Virus record (IMG/VR): IMGVR_UViG_3300043425_000638
Coordinates: 1 to 38,773 of that record
Origin: a virus
Direction: 5' to 3' (one strand)
Length of the DNA: 38,773 bases
The position numbers and the translations under genes are program-made. The notes under the pieces are model-generated. The model was given only the letters and a program-made list of their open reading frames with translations, had not been told where the DNA came from and did not search any database. Positions 38,007-38,773 of the stretch are shown one piece after another. Each line of letters opens with the position of its first letter. Position 1 is the first letter of the stretch.

Positions 38007-38336
38007 ATAAACTATTTTTCTATCTAATACCTGCCACACAAACAGACAGTTGTAATCTCTGATCTCCATTAGGCACTTGCCGTATTTCTTTGAGTAGTAT
38101 GTATGGAGCATTCCTTGATCAGCCTCATTATAAGCGACAACCATTAGTCGATACCAGGTAACATCATTGATGACTTTACGCTCAAGGTATACAGTGTCAA
38201 TGACATCTTTGTCATACTCGAACATTTGAGGGTTTCTCGTGCTCATAATTTGAACACAATACAATTTTTCGTTAGATTGGCCCATAAGGATAAGTGAGCC
38301 TAATACAAGAAGTGCGGTTAAAATAATTGATCTCAT
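38004..38336 (-). CDS. Secreted protein of unknown function, 110 aa, right copy
   Basis: Second allele of 5001-5333 with the same signal peptide MRSIILTALLVLGSLI. Differences at the end (VWQVLDRKIVY against VWQMLDRKIIY). Its start at 38336 follows the same leader. The frame open to 38438 is the tRNA-like element. Its stop codon overlaps the attC-like half site. Confidence 0.8.
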   Translation of the reverse strand: MRSIILTALLVLGSLILMGQSNEKLYCVQIMSTRNPQMFEYDKDVIDTVYLERKVINDVTWYRLMVVAYNEADQGMLHTYYSKKYGKCLMEIRDYNCLFVWQVLDRKIVY

Positions 38337-38369
38337 AAAAATGGTTTTTAAATGGTTAAAAAATTTAGA

Positions 38370-38482
38370 TACCAGGATAGGATTCGAACCTATATGACCC
38401 TTCACATTTCTGTTGCATCGGTCTTTCTTATGGGACAAACGTACACCATCTTACTTAGCGTCTACCATTCCGCCACCTGGTA
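38370..38482 (-). tRNA. Leu-type tRNA-like element with replaced anticodon region, right copy
   Basis: Ends are identical to the left copy: acceptor TACCAGG/CCTGGTA, D arm TGGCGGAATGGTAGACGC (one T fewer in the loop) and T arm ATAGG-TTCGAAT-CCTAT. The central part (64 bases between the shared GACGC and ATAGG) is unrelated to the left copy and contains no obvious anticodon stem-loop. So both alleles keep the amino-acid arm but not the decoding part. Confidence 0.55.
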
Positions 38483-38489
38483 ATTTTGT

Positions 38490-38720
38490 TTAGTAATAAT
38501 AGTGCAAGTAATATCTTATAGTCTCCTCAATCTTATCCATAAATTCTTTAAATTCAGCATTGCTAAAATTCGCATCGAAATTGGAAGCATCGTTGCCGTC
38601 AGCATCAGTTATAGTAAGATCGTCAGATAGGTAACATTCTTTCAAACCAGTTTGAGAGCAGTTAGGCTGATAGAAAAAAGAATTGATTTTGATGTTGTGG
38701 TTTTTGAAAGTGAATTCCAT
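38490..38720 (-). CDS. Hypothetical protein, 76 aa, right copy
   Basis: Second allele of 5482-5712, differing by KECYLS against KESYLS. Same leader before ATG 38720. The window ends 53 bases upstream, within the -7 region of the promoter seen in the left copy. Confidence 0.75.
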   Translation of the reverse strand: MEFTFKNHNIKINSFFYQPNCSQTGLKECYLSDDLTITDADGNDASNFDANFSNAEFKEFMDKIEETIRYYLHYYY

Positions 38721-38773
38721 AATACTTGGTTTTTGGTTGTGATAAAATATCTGATCGTCATTGATAGTATCAA

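Larger units (their letters stand above)
35521..38773. repeat. Right copy of the diverged direct repeat
   Basis: Starts exactly at the base matching window position 1, so the repeat equals the point where the contig would close on itself. The first 60 bases are identical, then single-base changes accumulate. Confidence 0.9.

Overview
The window is phage DNA from a low-GC (visibly AT-rich) virus of a Bacteroidetes host, most likely a tailed phage of siphovirus type. Four things support this. All convincing genes lie on the minus strand and are packed with ATGA or short overlaps. Two promoters fit the Bacteroidetes TTTG-N19-TAnnTTTG form. Shine-Dalgarno sites are absent, and many starts are instead preceded by an AACCA..ACCA leader. 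Several small proteins resemble ones I know only from Bacteroidetes phages and prophages. Head, tail, packaging and lysis genes are present; I see no tail sheath, integrase or DNA polymerase.

Layout in transcription order (high to low coordinates). Head module, 36.5-28.7 kb: ClpP-type prohead protease with scaffold-like tail, a beta-rich possible decoration protein, major capsid protein, probable tail tube protein, portal, head-tail connector-like protein with a cysteine-rich tail, a repeat-rich fibre-like protein, and a holin-like protein. Early and replication module, 28.7-21.2 kb, behind a strong promoter: ERF annealing protein, a replication initiator whose gene carries 21-bp iterons next to an AT-rich stretch (candidate origin), a partner protein in the lambda P position, a PD-(D/E)XK nuclease candidate, GH73 glucosaminidase, RuvC-like resolvase, YqaJ exonuclease, XRE regulator, DUF3127 OB-fold protein and HNH endonuclease. 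Lysis and packaging, 21.1-16.5 kb: small membrane proteins (holin/spanin-like), small terminase, and a large terminase interrupted in its Walker A loop by a 324-residue intein with LAGLIDADG endonuclease. Tail module, 16.5-6.5 kb: tail assembly chaperone with a -1 frameshift on a nine-T run, tail completion proteins, amidase, two large tail proteins and the tape measure. The rest, 6.4-1 kb, is an accessory region.

The right end (35521-38773) repeats the left end (1-5765) as a diverged second copy. Protease, small genes, terminator and a tRNA-like element recur in the same order with many silent changes, and the left copy is cut by the window edge. The simplest reading is a circular or circularly permuted genome of about 35.5 kb whose assembly ran past its start into a sister strain; a true duplication is the alternative. 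The comparison exposes a hypervariable locus. Between the HEAMH-motif protein gene and the secreted-protein gene, one allele holds about 3.2 kb and the other about 0.74 kb of unrelated genes.

The most unusual content is in that locus. At 2565-4398 four short genes, including a C5-cytosine methyltransferase, are each followed within 5-7 bases of the stop by an imperfect inverted repeat of attC type (AAC ... GTT ends, one with GCCTAAC). They look like integron gene cassettes carried by a phage. Half of one such site recurs at the breakpoint in the sister allele. The other strong signals are a class 3 intein signature (W/C/T, no N-terminal nucleophile), the iteron array inside the initiator gene, and tRNA-like elements whose ends are conserved but whose anticodon region is replaced.
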